Numbered from the stretch's first letter, positions 15,438 to 24,979 are shown. The stretch is 64,000 nt of DNA from Propionimicrobium sp963511305 (GCA_963511305.1 CAUPIJ010000002.1:61994-125993), one strand, 5' to 3'. The notes: generated by a model not told the origin, from the sequence alone. Program-made: numbers and translations.

Positions 15438-16376
15438 CTAAAGCCAGCCCGGCCAGCAGGTCAGCTGCCAACCTCGAGAACTCGCTCGCTGGTAGGCGGC
15501 GCTCATGTTCTTGGCGGCGTCCGCGCGATTTTCTCTGGCGCTCGCCGCGACGACGTGCGCCCAGCTATCGGCAACCGCCTTCTCTAGCTCCAGCCAGATC
15601 TGGGCGTGTTGGGCGGGATCCTGCAGCCTGGAGCTGTCCACCTCGCCCAGCGGTTTCGGTGACGGGGCGGCAATCGCCGCTAAAGTTGCGTCGCGCTCCT
15701 TGCGGGCCTGCTGCAGCCGCTGCTGCATTTCCTCGCCCGCGCCGTTGCCGATCATTGCTTCCAGGCCTGAGACCAGGTTCTGTTGGTTAGCCGCCAGGGA
15801 GTTCATCGCCTCGTCAGCACTCAGCGGCTCCACAACGCTGGGCAGGCTGGAGGTGACATCTACTTTGAGAGAGCCGCCAGCTGCCAGCGCCTTGGCGATT
15901 GTGTCGGAGGAGGTGTAGAGAGAGGCCTTCAGCAATGCGGTGGACGGGTCGTCGTCGGAGAAGCTGGCCAGGTAGAACTCTGCTGCTCGCGTTTCTGCCT
16001 CGAGCAGCTTTTCTAGCGTGGTGCCGGACGCGGGCTCGACCTTGCTCTGGGCGTCGGGATTTGTCTCGCTACTGGCTTCGAAATCGGTCGAGATGCCTCG
16101 GGCTTCAAAGGCACTCGGTTGCTGCAAGACCTGTGCTTGCAGATCGTGCAGCTTGGCGATGTCGGCTAGCCAGGCGTGTTCGCTGCTGATGGCTTGAGCC
16201 ATTGACGCTAGGTTTGCCTGTTTTGCCGCAGCATCCTGCTGGAACTGCGAGGCCGAAGTCTCATGCGTCGTTTTTACCACTGGGCTGGGGGAGCAGCCGG
16301 TTAGCGCTGCGGGGAGCGTCAGCAGGGCAGCTGCGATGGCCGCGGAAAGTGCCTGAGTTATTTTCGCCACATGCAA
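15438..16376 (-). CDS. Lipoprotein, DUF4439-like
   Basis: About 312 residues with a lipoprotein signal peptide: hydrophobic ITQALSAAIAAALLTLPAA and lipobox LTGC. The mature part is Ala/Glu/Gln-rich and predicted helical. The C-terminal third (LEKAVADSWAHVVAASARENRADAAKNM) resembles the ferritin-like DUF4439 domain often encoded divergently from rimP in Actinobacteria. The start is TTG 16376 or, more naturally, GTG 16370 (MAKITQAL). Function is unknown. Confidence 0.75.
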   Translation of the reverse strand: MHVAKITQALSAAIAAALLTLPAALTGCSPSPVVKTTHETSASQFQQDAAAKQANLASMAQAISSEHAWLADIAKLHDLQAQVLQQPSAFEARGISTDFEASSETNPDAQSKVEPASGTTLEKLLEAETRAAEFYLASFSDDDPSTALLKASLYTSSDTIAKALAAGGSLKVDVTSSLPSVVEPLSADEAMNSLAANQQNLVSGLEAMIGNGAGEEMQQRLQQARKERDATLAAIAAPSPKPLGEVDSSRLQDPAQHAQIWLELEKAVADSWAHVVAASARENRADAAKNMSAAYQRASSRGWQLTCWPGWL

Positions 16377-16482
16377 AACTTATCGCGTTAGAAGAAAATA
16401 AGCTTTAGACGTTATAATTTGGTGATTGTCCGAGCGCTCAGAGCTTGGAAGGTAAAACAGGAACTGACAAGAGGATGACGCC

Positions 16483-16998
16483 GTGAACGACGAGAAACTG
16501 ACGCAACTTCTGAGCCCAGTCCTGCAAGAACAAGCCCTAGAGATCGACGAGTTGAAGATCGTTAGGGCAGGAAAAAACCGCGTGGTTCGCGTTGACGTCG
16601 ATGGTGATGGCCCTGAGGGGAACGGGCCGGATCTCGACCAGATTTCTGCCGCGACCCGCGTCATTTCGGAACTTCTCGATGAAACAGACGTCATGGGCAC
16701 CCAGCCCTACACGCTCGAGGTCAGCAGTCGTGGGGCTTCCAAGCCGTTGCTCAAGCCGGCCCACTATCGCCGCAACGTCGGCCGCCTGGTCAAGCTCAAC
16801 CTGGCTGAAGGGAACGCGCTGGAGAAGGGCGAGCTGCTAGGGCGGATCTTGGATGCCAGCGAGGACGAGGTTCGCATCGCGCCGCAGCCGAAGCCGGCCA
16901 AAAAGGGCGCCAAGCCGAAGAAGTCTGACATCGAAGAGATCAGCATCGGCTATCAAGACATCAATAAAGCAGTCGTTCAGTTGGAACTGAACAAATAG
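16483..16998 (+). CDS. rimP: Ribosome maturation factor RimP
   Basis: A 171-residue assembly factor for the 30S subunit. The RimP signature DLDQISAATRVISELLD...YTLEVSSRGASKPL is present. The GTG start lies 7 nt after AGAGGA. An Lys-rich insert (PKPAKKGAKPKKSD) lies near the C-terminus. It begins the classical rimP-nusA-ylxR-infB-rbfA-truB cluster. Confidence 0.95.
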   Translation: MNDEKLTQLLSPVLQEQALEIDELKIVRAGKNRVVRVDVDGDGPEGNGPDLDQISAATRVISELLDETDVMGTQPYTLEVSSRGASKPLLKPAHYRRNVGRLVKLNLAEGNALEKGELLGRILDASEDEVRIAPQPKPAKKGAKPKKSDIEEISIGYQDINKAVVQLELNK

Positions 16999-17035
16999 GT
17001 TCAGACTGTCTGAACAGTAAGGATTAGGAGATCTG

Positions 17036-18013
17036 ATGGACATCGATATGGCCGCCTTGCGGGCAATCGAACGCGACAAGGAGATTCCGCTCGACTATCT
17101 GGTCGAGGCTCTTGAGGACGCCCTGCTGAACGCTTACAACAAGACCGAGCACCCGGTACCCGGCGCTCGGGTCGATCTAGATCGCAAGTCTGGCAAGGTT
17201 TCGGTGGTCGTGCCCGAGACCGACGAGGACGGCAACAAGATCGGTGAATACGACGACACCCCCTCCGACTTCGGCCGGGTGGCGGCTTCCACCGCCCGCC
17301 AGGTTATTTTCCAGCGCCTTCGCGAGGCAGAGGACGAACAGAAATACGGCGAGTTCGTGGCTGCCGAGGGTGACATCATGGTCGGTGTGATCCAGCAGGA
17401 TCGGGATTCTCGCACGGTTCGGGTCGATCTAGGCGCGGTAGAGGCGATCATGCCGCTGGCCGAGCAGGCTCCCGGCGAGGACTATTCGCACGGTCGCAGG
17501 ATTCGCGTTTACGTGGTTGCGGTGCGTCGCGAGATGCGGGGGCCGCAGGTTGTGGTCAGCCGAACCCACCCGAATCTGGTCAAGAAGCTTTTCGAGCTGG
17601 AGGTTCCGGAGATCTCCGAGGGAGTCGTCCAGGTGAAGGCCATCGCGCGAGAGGCTGGACACCGCAGCAAGATCGCGGTTTATACCGAAAATCCGGATGT
17701 CAACGCCAAGGGCGCCTGCATCGGCCCAATGGGTGCTCGCGTGCGCGCGGTTACGAACGAGCTGGGCGACGAGAAGATCGACATCGTCGATTGGAGCGAG
17801 GATCCGGCGCAGTTCGTGGCGAACGCGCTTAGCCCGGCCAAAGTCAGCTCGGTCAGTGTGGTTGACGAGGCCGCCCGCGCAGCCCGCGTCATCGTGCCCG
17901 ATTATCAGCTTTCGCTGGCGATTGGCCGCGAGGGTCAGAACGCTCGCTTGGCCGCCCGTCTGACGGGTTGGCGAATCGACATCAAGCCGGATACCGCGCC
18001 AGAAGGCCGTTAG
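17036..18013 (+). CDS. nusA: Transcription termination/antitermination factor NusA
   Basis: A 325-residue RNA-polymerase-binding factor that modulates pausing, termination and rRNA antitermination. The N-terminal polymerase-binding domain (1 to about 115), S1 domain (about 120-185, GDIMVGVIQQD) and tandem KH domains (VNAKGACIGPMGARVRAV, SLAIGREGQNARLAARLTGW) are visible. It lacks the C-terminal acidic repeats of E. coli NusA, as usual for this phylum. GGAG precedes the ATG. Confidence 0.96.
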   Translation: MDIDMAALRAIERDKEIPLDYLVEALEDALLNAYNKTEHPVPGARVDLDRKSGKVSVVVPETDEDGNKIGEYDDTPSDFGRVAASTARQVIFQRLREAEDEQKYGEFVAAEGDIMVGVIQQDRDSRTVRVDLGAVEAIMPLAEQAPGEDYSHGRRIRVYVVAVRREMRGPQVVVSRTHPNLVKKLFELEVPEISEGVVQVKAIAREAGHRSKIAVYTENPDVNAKGACIGPMGARVRAVTNELGDEKIDIVDWSEDPAQFVANALSPAKVSSVSVVDEAARAARVIVPDYQLSLAIGREGQNARLAARLTGWRIDIKPDTAPEGR

Positions 18014-18225
18014 TGGGCGAGCCTCTTCGCACCTGCGTGGGGTGCAGGGAGATAACTGCTCAGTCGGTGCTTTCCCGCTACGTCCTGGTGGACGGGAGGG
18101 CGGTCTTGGACGAGAGTAAGAGCGCGCCCGGTCGTGGGGCCTGGGTACACCCTCGTGAGGACTGCCTAGAGAGAGCCAAGAAGCGCGGGTTTTCAAGAAG
18201 CTTCCGTGCTGGGGTCAGGCCTTAA
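18013..18225 (+). CDS. ylxR: YlxR family RNA-binding protein
   Basis: A 70-residue protein (DUF448/YlxR) with the family motif LRTCVGCR and the basic surface GRGAWVHP. The GTG start shares one base with the nusA stop, indicating tight coupling, so the longer frame starting inside nusA is rejected. YlxR homologues are nucleoid- or RNA-associated; a regulatory role is reported but not deducible here. Confidence 0.9.
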   Translation: MGEPLRTCVGCREITAQSVLSRYVLVDGRAVLDESKSAPGRGAWVHPREDCLERAKKRGFSRSFRAGVRP

Positions 18226-18482
18226 AACGTCGGTTCAGCGGGTGGTTTTCCGCCGGTTAGAACAATTCGGCTCGAAGGTCTAAACTTGTTTGCTGTGTGT
18301 AGCCGCGCGTAATTGATTCGTGCAGCCGCGCGCAGATAACCGCTCTATTTAGTCATGGCCGGCTGGCCATGCAGTAAGAAAGTGGGCTAGCGCTCATGAA
18401 CACTCGATGAGTATGCCGAAATGAGCATTACAACTAACTAGTGGCCCTTGCGCGCGAAAGACGCTGGGCCTGGAGGAGATAA
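18226..18482 (+). other. Non-coding infB leader with repeats and hairpin
   Basis: No gene is visible in this 257-nt spacer. It contains AGCCGCGCG twice (18301 and 18324, period 23) and a perfect 7-bp hairpin CATGGCC-ggct-GGCCATG at 18354-18371. GGAGGAGA precedes infB. Its length suggests a separate infB promoter or leader regulation. Confidence 0.5.
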
Positions 18483-21323
18483 GTGGCTAAGGTCCGCGTC
18501 TACGAGCTAGCGAAACAGCTCGGACTCGAAAGTAAACAATTAATCGCAAAACTTAATGACATGGGCGAATTCGTTCGCTCTGCCTCTTCGACCATCGAGG
18601 CACCCGTGGTGCGTCGCGTCAAAGAGAAGATCTCTCAAGAGGGCGGCCTGGACGAGGCCGCCAAGAAGTCTGCCAGCAAGACCAAGGCAGCCAGCCGTAA
18701 GGCTCCGACTCCCGGCGTGACGAAAGCTCCGGTCGAGACGAAGGAGCCGATCAAGCCTGCTGCGCCGGCCAAGACGGCTAAGAGCGTGGAAGGCAAGCCG
18801 GCAGCGAAGGCCAAGCCTAAGGCGAGCCCGTCTGCTGCTAGCCCTGCGGCAATGCCAGGCGCCAAGGCGGCGGCCAACCGTAACGCGCCGCGCCCGAGCC
18901 AGGCAGGGGTGGTGCCGTCTACCTCTAAGCCCGTTTCCGAGCAGGCAGCCGAGCCCACCGCCAGGGACGCGGATCCGAAGCCCGGCCCCAGGCCGACGCC
19001 GAAGACTGCTCACCAGAGCGCCGCGAAGGCTAAGCCCGCTCCCGGCCCGCAGGGCCGCCGCAGTGGCAAGCCGCGCCCGGGCAACAACCCGTTCAGTTCA
19101 ACGCAGGGCATGGGCCAGAGTCGCCCGCACTCTGGCGGTCAGCGTCGCTCTGCTGGCGGCGGTAGTGGCCAGCGCCAGCGCGGCGCGACTCCTGCTATGC
19201 CTCGTCCCGGTGGCAGCATGGGCGGCGTTCCTGGCATGCCGAAGCCTAACCCGGCGATGATGCCCAAGCGCGCCAATAACGAGTTGGCCAAGCCAACCGG
19301 CGGTCGTAGTGGTCGTCGTGGCGGCCGTTCTAACAATCAGGGTGGCGGCTTCGGTCGTCCGGGTGGCGCACCGCCGCGCGGACGCACTTTCCGCGGCAGC
19401 ACCCAGGGTGCGTTCGGCCGTGGTACTGGTAGCCGCAAGCGCAAGTCTAAGAAGCAGCGCAGGCAAGAGTTCGACGAGATGCAGGCACCGGTCATCGGTG
19501 GAGTTCGCATCCGTAAGGGCGAGGGTCAGACCGTTCGGCTTCGCAGGGGCGCATCGCTCACCGACCTGGCCGAAAAGATCGAGGTCGATGCAGCACAGCT
19601 GGTGCAGGTGCTCTTCAACATGGGTGAAATGATCACCGCCACGCAGTCGGTTCCCGATGAGACGTTGGAGATCCTCGGCACCGAGCTGGATTACAACATC
19701 CAGGTGGTTTCGCCCGAGGACGAGGATCGCGAGCTGCTGGAAAGCTTCGACCTAGAATTCGGCGAAGATGCCGGCGACGATGAGGATCTGTCCGCCCGTC
19801 CGCCGGTCGTTACAGTCATGGGTCACGTCGACCACGGTAAGACCAAGCTCCTGGACGCCCTGCGCCATTCAAACGTGCAGGCCAAGGAGGCCGGTGGCAT
19901 TACGCAGTCCATCGGCGCCTACCAGATCGAGACCGAGTTGGAAGGCGAGACCCGCCCGATTACCTTCATCGATACCCCTGGTCACGAGGCCTTCACCCAG
20001 ATGCGTGCCCGCGGCGCGAAGTCCACGGACATCGCGGTGCTGGTCGTCGCTGCCGATGACGGTGTGATGCCACAGACCGTAGAGGCGATGAATCACGCAA
20101 AGGCCGCCGATGTGCCGATCGTGGTCGCCGTCAACAAGGTTGATAAGCCCGCTGCTGACCCGGCCAAGGTTCGCGGTCAGCTGATGGAATTCGGCCTGAC
20201 TCCGGAGGAATACGGCGGCGACACCATGTTCGTCGATGTCTCCGCGGTGACCCGCCAGGGCATCGACGATCTGCTCGAGGCGATCGTGCTGACCGCCGAC
20301 GCGGCTCTCGATCTGCGTGCCAACCCGGATATGCTGGCCCAGGGTGTCGCCATCGAGGCGCACCTCGACCAGGGCCGCGGCCCAGTGGCCACCGTCCTGA
20401 TCCAACGCGGTACGCTGCGCAAGGGCGAGTCGATCGTTGCCGGGTCCTCGTACGGACGCGTCCGCGCGATGATCAACGACCACGGCGAAAACGTGGACGA
20501 GGCGCCGCCCTCGATGCCGGTTCAGGTGCTCGGACTAACCAGCGTTCCCGGCGCAGGCGATAATTTCCTGGTCGTCGACGACGACCGCGTCGCCCGCCAA
20601 ATTGCCGACAAGCGCGAGGCTCGCATGCGTGCCGCTCTGCAGGCGGCCAGCAGCCGCCGCAAGACCCTCGACGAGCTGTTCGAGCAGCTCGAGAAGGGCG
20701 AGACCAGCGAGCTGACGCTGATCCTGAAGGGCGACGGCGCAGGTTCCGTCGAGGCCCTGGAGGATTCGCTGTCGCGCATCGAGGTCAGCGACGAGGTCAG
20801 CCTGCGCGTCATCGACCGCGGAGTTGGTGCCATTACCGAGACGAACGTTTCGCTGGCAGCGGCGAGCGATCCGCACGCCGTCATCATCGGCTTCAACGTT
20901 CGTCCGACCGCGCAGGCGGCCAAGCTCGCCGACACCGAAAACGTCGATATCCGCTACTACTCGGTTATCTACGACGCGATCGACGAGATCGAGGCGGCGC
21001 TCAAGGGCATGCTCAAGCCGATCTACGAAGAGAAGACGCTCGGCCAGGCTGAGATCAGACAGATCTTCCGCAGCTCGAAGGTCGGCAATATCGCCGGCTG
21101 TATGGTCGAGTCCGGTCTCATTCGTCGCAACGCCAAGGCTCGTCTGCTTCGCGACGGCGTCGTGATCCGCGAAACGAGCATCGCGTCGCTGCGTCGCGAG
21201 AAGGACGATGCCACCGAGGTTCGCGAGGGCTTCGAGTGTGGTATCACCTTGGAGCACTACGACGACATCCAGACCGGTGATGTCATCGAGTGCTACGAGA
21301 TGGTTGAAAAGCCGCGCGACTAG
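18483..21323 (+). CDS. infB: Translation initiation factor IF-2
   Basis: A 946-residue GTPase that delivers initiator fMet-tRNA to the 30S subunit. An N-terminal IF2N helix domain (VYELAKQLGLESKQLIAKL) is followed by a long Ala/Pro/Lys- then Gly/Arg-rich linker (about 60-325). A second IF2N domain, the G domain (GHVDHGKT about 447-454, DTPGHEAF, NKVDKP) and domains II-IV, with the conserved GYECGI-like EGFECGITL at the C-terminus, follow. It starts at GTG behind GGAGGAG. The linker's low complexity explains several spurious ORFs on the other strand. Confidence 0.97.
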   Translation: MAKVRVYELAKQLGLESKQLIAKLNDMGEFVRSASSTIEAPVVRRVKEKISQEGGLDEAAKKSASKTKAASRKAPTPGVTKAPVETKEPIKPAAPAKTAKSVEGKPAAKAKPKASPSAASPAAMPGAKAAANRNAPRPSQAGVVPSTSKPVSEQAAEPTARDADPKPGPRPTPKTAHQSAAKAKPAPGPQGRRSGKPRPGNNPFSSTQGMGQSRPHSGGQRRSAGGGSGQRQRGATPAMPRPGGSMGGVPGMPKPNPAMMPKRANNELAKPTGGRSGRRGGRSNNQGGGFGRPGGAPPRGRTFRGSTQGAFGRGTGSRKRKSKKQRRQEFDEMQAPVIGGVRIRKGEGQTVRLRRGASLTDLAEKIEVDAAQLVQVLFNMGEMITATQSVPDETLEILGTELDYNIQVVSPEDEDRELLESFDLEFGEDAGDDEDLSARPPVVTVMGHVDHGKTKLLDALRHSNVQAKEAGGITQSIGAYQIETELEGETRPITFIDTPGHEAFTQMRARGAKSTDIAVLVVAADDGVMPQTVEAMNHAKAADVPIVVAVNKVDKPAADPAKVRGQLMEFGLTPEEYGGDTMFVDVSAVTRQGIDDLLEAIVLTADAALDLRANPDMLAQGVAIEAHLDQGRGPVATVLIQRGTLRKGESIVAGSSYGRVRAMINDHGENVDEAPPSMPVQVLGLTSVPGAGDNFLVVDDDRVARQIADKREARMRAALQAASSRRKTLDELFEQLEKGETSELTLILKGDGAGSVEALEDSLSRIEVSDEVSLRVIDRGVGAITETNVSLAAASDPHAVIIGFNVRPTAQAAKLADTENVDIRYYSVIYDAIDEIEAALKGMLKPIYEEKTLGQAEIRQIFRSSKVGNIAGCMVESGLIRRNAKARLLRDGVVIRETSIASLRREKDDATEVREGFECGITLEHYDDIQTGDVIECYEMVEKPRD

Positions 21324-21331
21324 GAGAAACA

Positions 21332-21772
21332 ATGACTAATCCGCGCATCGCAAAGATCGCAGATCAGATTCACCAAATAGTCGCGCAGCTGCTCGAGCGA
21401 CGCATCAAGGACCCGCGCCTCGGTTTCGTGACCATCACCGATGTTCGCGTCACCGGGGACGGTCGCGAGGCCACGGTCTTCTACACCGAATTCGGCTCAT
21501 CGCTCGATGGGCGCGAGGCCGATGCGGTGGACGGAAAGACCGACACCGAGGCCGCGCTCGAGTCCGCCAAGGGCATGATGCGCAGCGTGATCGGCAAGAA
21601 GCTCGGCATGAAGTTCGTGCCCTCCCTGACCTTCGTGAAGGACGGTTCGGTAGAATCGGCCCGCGAGATTGAGGAGCTGCTCGACCGGGTTCGGCTCGCC
21701 GATGAGGAGCTGGCCAGCCACCGCGGCGACCAGTTCGCGGGCGAGATCGATCCCTATCGCAGCGATGAGTGA
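21332..21772 (+). CDS. rbfA: Ribosome-binding factor A
   Basis: A 146-residue KH-fold factor needed for late 30S maturation, especially in the cold. The start RIAKIADQIHQIVAQLLERRIKDPRLGFVTITDVRVTGD is fully typical. It starts 9 nt after infB, with AGGAG overlapping the spacer, and its stop overlaps truB. Confidence 0.95.
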   Translation: MTNPRIAKIADQIHQIVAQLLERRIKDPRLGFVTITDVRVTGDGREATVFYTEFGSSLDGREADAVDGKTDTEAALESAKGMMRSVIGKKLGMKFVPSLTFVKDGSVESAREIEELLDRVRLADEELASHRGDQFAGEIDPYRSDE

Positions 21773-22643
21773 TTCTGGAATCCTGATAGTCGACAAGCCC
21801 GCCGGGCTCACCAGCCAGCAAGTGGTTGGCCGGGTTCGGCGGGTTTTCGACGCCCGAAAACGAAAGCTCAAGGTTGGCCACGCGGGCACTCTAGACCCGA
21901 TGGCCACCGGCGTGCTGATCGTGGGCGTCGGCAAGGCCACCCGCCTGCTCGGTCATCTGGCGCTGCACGACAAGGCTTACACGGCGACGATCAGGCTCGG
22001 ACAGTCGACCAGCACCGACGACGCCGAGGGAGAGATTACCGAAAGCCGCGATGCAAGCTCGCTCACTTTGGAGCAGGTTCGAACCGCCATAGCGCAGTTC
22101 ACCGGGGACATCACGCAGGTGCCCAGCTCGGTCTCTGCAATCAAGGTGGACGGCAAGCGGGCCTACGCGCTGGCCCGAAAGGGCGAGGACGTGAAACTCG
22201 CGGCCAGACAGGTCAACGTCAGCCGCTTTGACGCGCTCAGCTTCGTCGCCCACGACGCCCTGGTCGATGTCGATGTCGAGGTTGAGGTCAGCTCCGGCAC
22301 CTACGTTCGCGCTCTGGCCAGGGATCTTGGTGAGGCCCTTGGCGTCGGCGCTCACCTGAGTGCGCTTCGTCGCACGCGCATCGGGCGTTACCAGATCGCG
22401 GAGACGATCGCCCTAGACGACGTCGACGAGAGCGCGCTGATGCCGATGGCTCAGGCCGCCAGGCTCAGCTTCCCCGTGCTCCAGGTAGACGAGGCGCAAG
22501 AGCGCGAGATCGGCTTCGGCAGAGGGTTGGATATCGAATTGAGCGATGGAGTCACCGGCCTGGTGAACCAGTCAGGTGAATTATTGGCGCTGTACCGGCC
22601 GGCCGAAGACGGCTCGGCGAAACCCGTAGCCGTGCTCATCTAA
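21765..22643 (+). CDS. truB: tRNA pseudouridine(55) synthase
   Basis: A 292-residue enzyme that makes pseudouridine 55 in the T-loop of tRNA. The SGILIVDKPAGLTS start and catalytic Asp in HAGTLDPMATGVL (about residue 43) are clear. ATG 21765 overlaps the rbfA stop by 8 nt, so longer in-frame extensions into rbfA are rejected. It is the last gene of the nusA/infB cluster before a terminator. Confidence 0.95.
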   Translation: MSDSGILIVDKPAGLTSQQVVGRVRRVFDARKRKLKVGHAGTLDPMATGVLIVGVGKATRLLGHLALHDKAYTATIRLGQSTSTDDAEGEITESRDASSLTLEQVRTAIAQFTGDITQVPSSVSAIKVDGKRAYALARKGEDVKLAARQVNVSRFDALSFVAHDALVDVDVEVEVSSGTYVRALARDLGEALGVGAHLSALRRTRIGRYQIAETIALDDVDESALMPMAQAARLSFPVLQVDEAQEREIGFGRGLDIELSDGVTGLVNQSGELLALYRPAEDGSAKPVAVLI

Positions 22644-22659
22644 CGTTTCTAGACATAAA

Positions 22660-22683
22660 AAGAAGACCCCTCGGGGTCCTCTT
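22660..22683. terminator. Bidirectional terminator between truB and marC
   Basis: An 11-bp stem (AAGAAGACCCC / GGGGTCCTCTT, one mismatch) with a 2-nt loop lies between convergent genes. A/T-rich flanks on both sides allow use from either strand. Confidence 0.75.
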
Positions 22684-22705
22684 GGTGTCTTGGCTCAGTG
22701 CTAGA

Positions 22706-23308
22706 TCAGTGCGCCCCAAGCGAGAAATACTCGGAGATGCCGTTTAGCGTCATCTGAACCGCCACGATGACCAGCACCATGCCCATCAGACGCTCGATCG
22801 CCACCAGCGTCTTCTCGCCCAGCAGCTTGATCAGCGACTGCGAGAATAACAGCACGATGGCCGTCACCAGCCAAGAGACGACGAGAGCCAGCAGATACCA
22901 GCCGAGCGCGTGCGGGTTGCGCGAGACCAGCACGATCTCCATCGCCAGCAGGCTAGGCCCCGCCACGTACGGCACCGCGAGCGGGACGATGAACGGCTCG
23001 TCCTCGGGCACCCTCTCGCTCAGCGAATAGGTCGGGGTGGGGAAGATCATCCGCAGCGCGATCAACATCAGGATCACACCGCCCGCGGTGGTCAGCGCCG
23101 GGGGCGAGATATTGAAAACCTTCATGAAGGTCTGGCCGCCGAACAGGAAGATCAGCATCACCACTAGGGCAATCAGCAGCTCGCGGACGACGATCCGCTT
23201 CCTGCGTTTGACCACCGTGTGCCGAAGGGCGGTCAGGAAGAGAGGAATGTTGCCCACCGGATCCATGATCAATATGAAGATAGCCGCAGCCGAGATAAAC
23301 AGTTCCAC
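22706..23308 (-). CDS. MarC family integral membrane protein
   Basis: A 200-residue protein with six hydrophobic helices and the UPF0056/MarC hallmark DPVGNIPLFL near the N-terminus. MarC was once linked to multiple antibiotic resistance, but that role was withdrawn and its function is unknown. It is convergent with truB and divergent from ribF. Confidence 0.9.
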   Translation of the reverse strand: MELFISAAAIFILIMDPVGNIPLFLTALRHTVVKRRKRIVVRELLIALVVMLIFLFGGQTFMKVFNISPPALTTAGGVILMLIALRMIFPTPTYSLSERVPEDEPFIVPLAVPYVAGPSLLAMEIVLVSRNPHALGWYLLALVVSWLVTAIVLLFSQSLIKLLGEKTLVAIERLMGMVLVIVAVQMTLNGISEYFSLGAH

Positions 23309-23401
23309 GCGCCGAAGACTATCGCAGTTGGGTTGAGTTGGTTAATTCGCCCCCGATGGCTCTAAGCTGTGGTGCGGTTACGAAAAGATCTGGAGGCTCG
23401 A

Positions 23402-24325
23402 GTGCGCCGCAGCGTGGTGTTGATCGGTAATTTCGATGGGGTCCATCTGGGCCACCAAAGCCTCATTCAGCGAGCCAAAAAACATGCCCAGCGCTTGGCT
23501 GACGACGCCGGCCCGCTGCCCGTGCTTGCCGTGACTTTCTGGCCGCACCCGACCACGGTCTTCGCGCCCGAGCGCACCCCGAAACTGCTGTGCTCGCTGC
23601 CGCAACGCATCGATTTGCTGCGCGCTAACGGCGTCGACGAGGTTCGAGTGGTGCAGTTCACCGCAGATCTTGCCGGCTGGAGCCCGCAACGCTTCATCGA
23701 GATCGTGCTGGCGCCGCTCAACCCCGCAGAGGTCGTGGTGGGCGAGAATTTCCGCTTCGGCAAGGCCGCCTCCGGCACCCCGCAGACGCTCCAGGAATAC
23801 GCCCGCTCCATGTCTGGGGGCTTCGGCGTCGACGAGGTGCCGCTGGCCGAGATCGAGGGCAAAGTGGCTAGCTCCAGCGTCATCCGCGCAGCGCTCAGCG
23901 AGGGCGATGTGACCACCGCCGCAGAGAATCTGGGCAGATACTTCCGGGTGCAGGGCGTGGTCGTCGTCGGTGATCAGCGTGGCAGACTGCTTGGCTTCCC
24001 GACCGCAAACCTGCCCGTCAGTGCCGAATACGAGGTGCCAGCCGACGGTGTCTACGCCGGCTGGGTGAGCATGCTGGACACGCCCGGCGGAATGCTGCCG
24101 GCCGCGATCAGCGTGGGCAGCAACCCGACCTTCGAGGGTGTCATCAACCGCAGGGTAGAAGCATACGTGCTAGACCGCGATGATTTGGAACTCTATGGCA
24201 GGTGGATCGCCGTTGACTTCGTGCAACAGCTGAGGGGCATGGTCAAATTCGGCTCCGTCGAAGAGCTCGTCTCCCAGATGAACAGGGACGTCGAAGAGAG
24301 CCGATGTATCCTCCTGGCGACGTAG
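23402..24325 (+). CDS. ribF: Bifunctional riboflavin kinase/FAD synthetase
   Basis: A 307-residue enzyme that converts riboflavin to FMN and FMN to FAD. The N-terminal nucleotidyltransferase domain (IGNFDGVHLGHQSLI, GENFRFGK, SSSVIRAAL) and C-terminal kinase domain (GRLLGFPTANL, DGVYAGWV, VINRRVEAY) are complete. GTG 23402 has GGAGG 5 nt upstream. A GTG at 23369 would add 11 residues and give a length nearer to relatives, so the start is uncertain. It lies upstream of rpsO, a common arrangement. Confidence 0.93.
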   Translation: MRRSVVLIGNFDGVHLGHQSLIQRAKKHAQRLADDAGPLPVLAVTFWPHPTTVFAPERTPKLLCSLPQRIDLLRANGVDEVRVVQFTADLAGWSPQRFIEIVLAPLNPAEVVVGENFRFGKAASGTPQTLQEYARSMSGGFGVDEVPLAEIEGKVASSSVIRAALSEGDVTTAAENLGRYFRVQGVVVVGDQRGRLLGFPTANLPVSAEYEVPADGVYAGWVSMLDTPGGMLPAAISVGSNPTFEGVINRRVEAYVLDRDDLELYGRWIAVDFVQQLRGMVKFGSVEELVSQMNRDVEESRCILLAT

Positions 24326-24469
24326 ACCGTCCGAATCTCGGCTTGCACTCGATTTAGGCTGCTCGACGGCTAGCTGCTAGAGTGGTCAATCGCCGTCTGA
24401 TCGGCCGCGGAAGCCCAAGAGCAGTAAAACCTGCGCCGCGCAACGGGAATTGAAAGGAGAGCTGTCTTC

Positions 24470-24733
24470 ATGGATGCAGCTGAAAAGAACAAGATTATTG
24501 AAGAGTACGCAACGCACCCGGGTGACACTGGCTCTCCCGACGTTCAGATTGCGCTGCTGAGCAAGCGAATCTCGCACCTCACCGAACACCTGAAGCAGCA
24601 CAAGGGCGACCACCACTCGCGTCGTGGCCTGATGCTGATGGTTGGTAAGCGTCGTCGCCTGCTTAACTACGTGGCTAAGGAAGACATCAACCACTACCGT
24701 GAACTCATCAAGCGGTTGGGTCTGCGCCGGTGA
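24470..24733 (+). CDS. rpsO: 30S ribosomal protein S15
   Basis: An 87-residue small-subunit protein binding the 16S central domain. The core GDTGSPDVQIALLSKRISHLTEHLK and HHSRRGLMLMVGKRRRLLNYV are canonical. GAAAGGAGAGC precedes the ATG. A terminator follows, so pnp is probably under partly separate control. Upstream, 24326-24469 is a non-coding leader. Confidence 0.97.
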   Translation: MDAAEKNKIIEEYATHPGDTGSPDVQIALLSKRISHLTEHLKQHKGDHHSRRGLMLMVGKRRRLLNYVAKEDINHYRELIKRLGLRR

Positions 24734-24747
24734 CGCTTTGACTTATA

Positions 24748-24779
24748 GGGAGTGGCTGCTCAAGCAGCCGCTCCCTTTT
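24748..24779 (+). terminator. Terminator of rpsO
   Basis: A 13-bp stem (GGGAGTGGCTGCT / AGCAGCCGCTCCC, one G-U pair) with a 2-nt loop is followed by TTTT. Confidence 0.9.
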
Positions 24780-24817
24780 AGCGTGTTCGAGACACGTTTA
24801 GCGTGTTCGAGACACGT
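24778..24817 (+). repeat. Perfect 20-bp tandem repeat, two copies
   Basis: TTAGCGTGTTCGAGACACGT occurs twice head to tail. Each copy holds the inverted repeat CGTGT-tcgag-ACACG and the second runs into TTTTT, so each could fold as a small hairpin. It lies between the rpsO terminator and pnp. The following leader (24818-24979) has a CAGCC/GGCTG hairpin near the pnp start. Confidence 0.85.
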
Positions 24818-24979
24818 TTTTGACTAGTCGTATCCGATAACTAAAGATTGAACTGGGGATAACGGTTTGGTCCTCGGTAGTGGCTGCCGGGAAATGTTTA
24901 CGCCCGGAAGCCTCGATCGAAGACCGGCCCGTGCCCCCGAAGTAACCAGCCGTTTGGCTGCAAAACGTAAGGAGGACCC

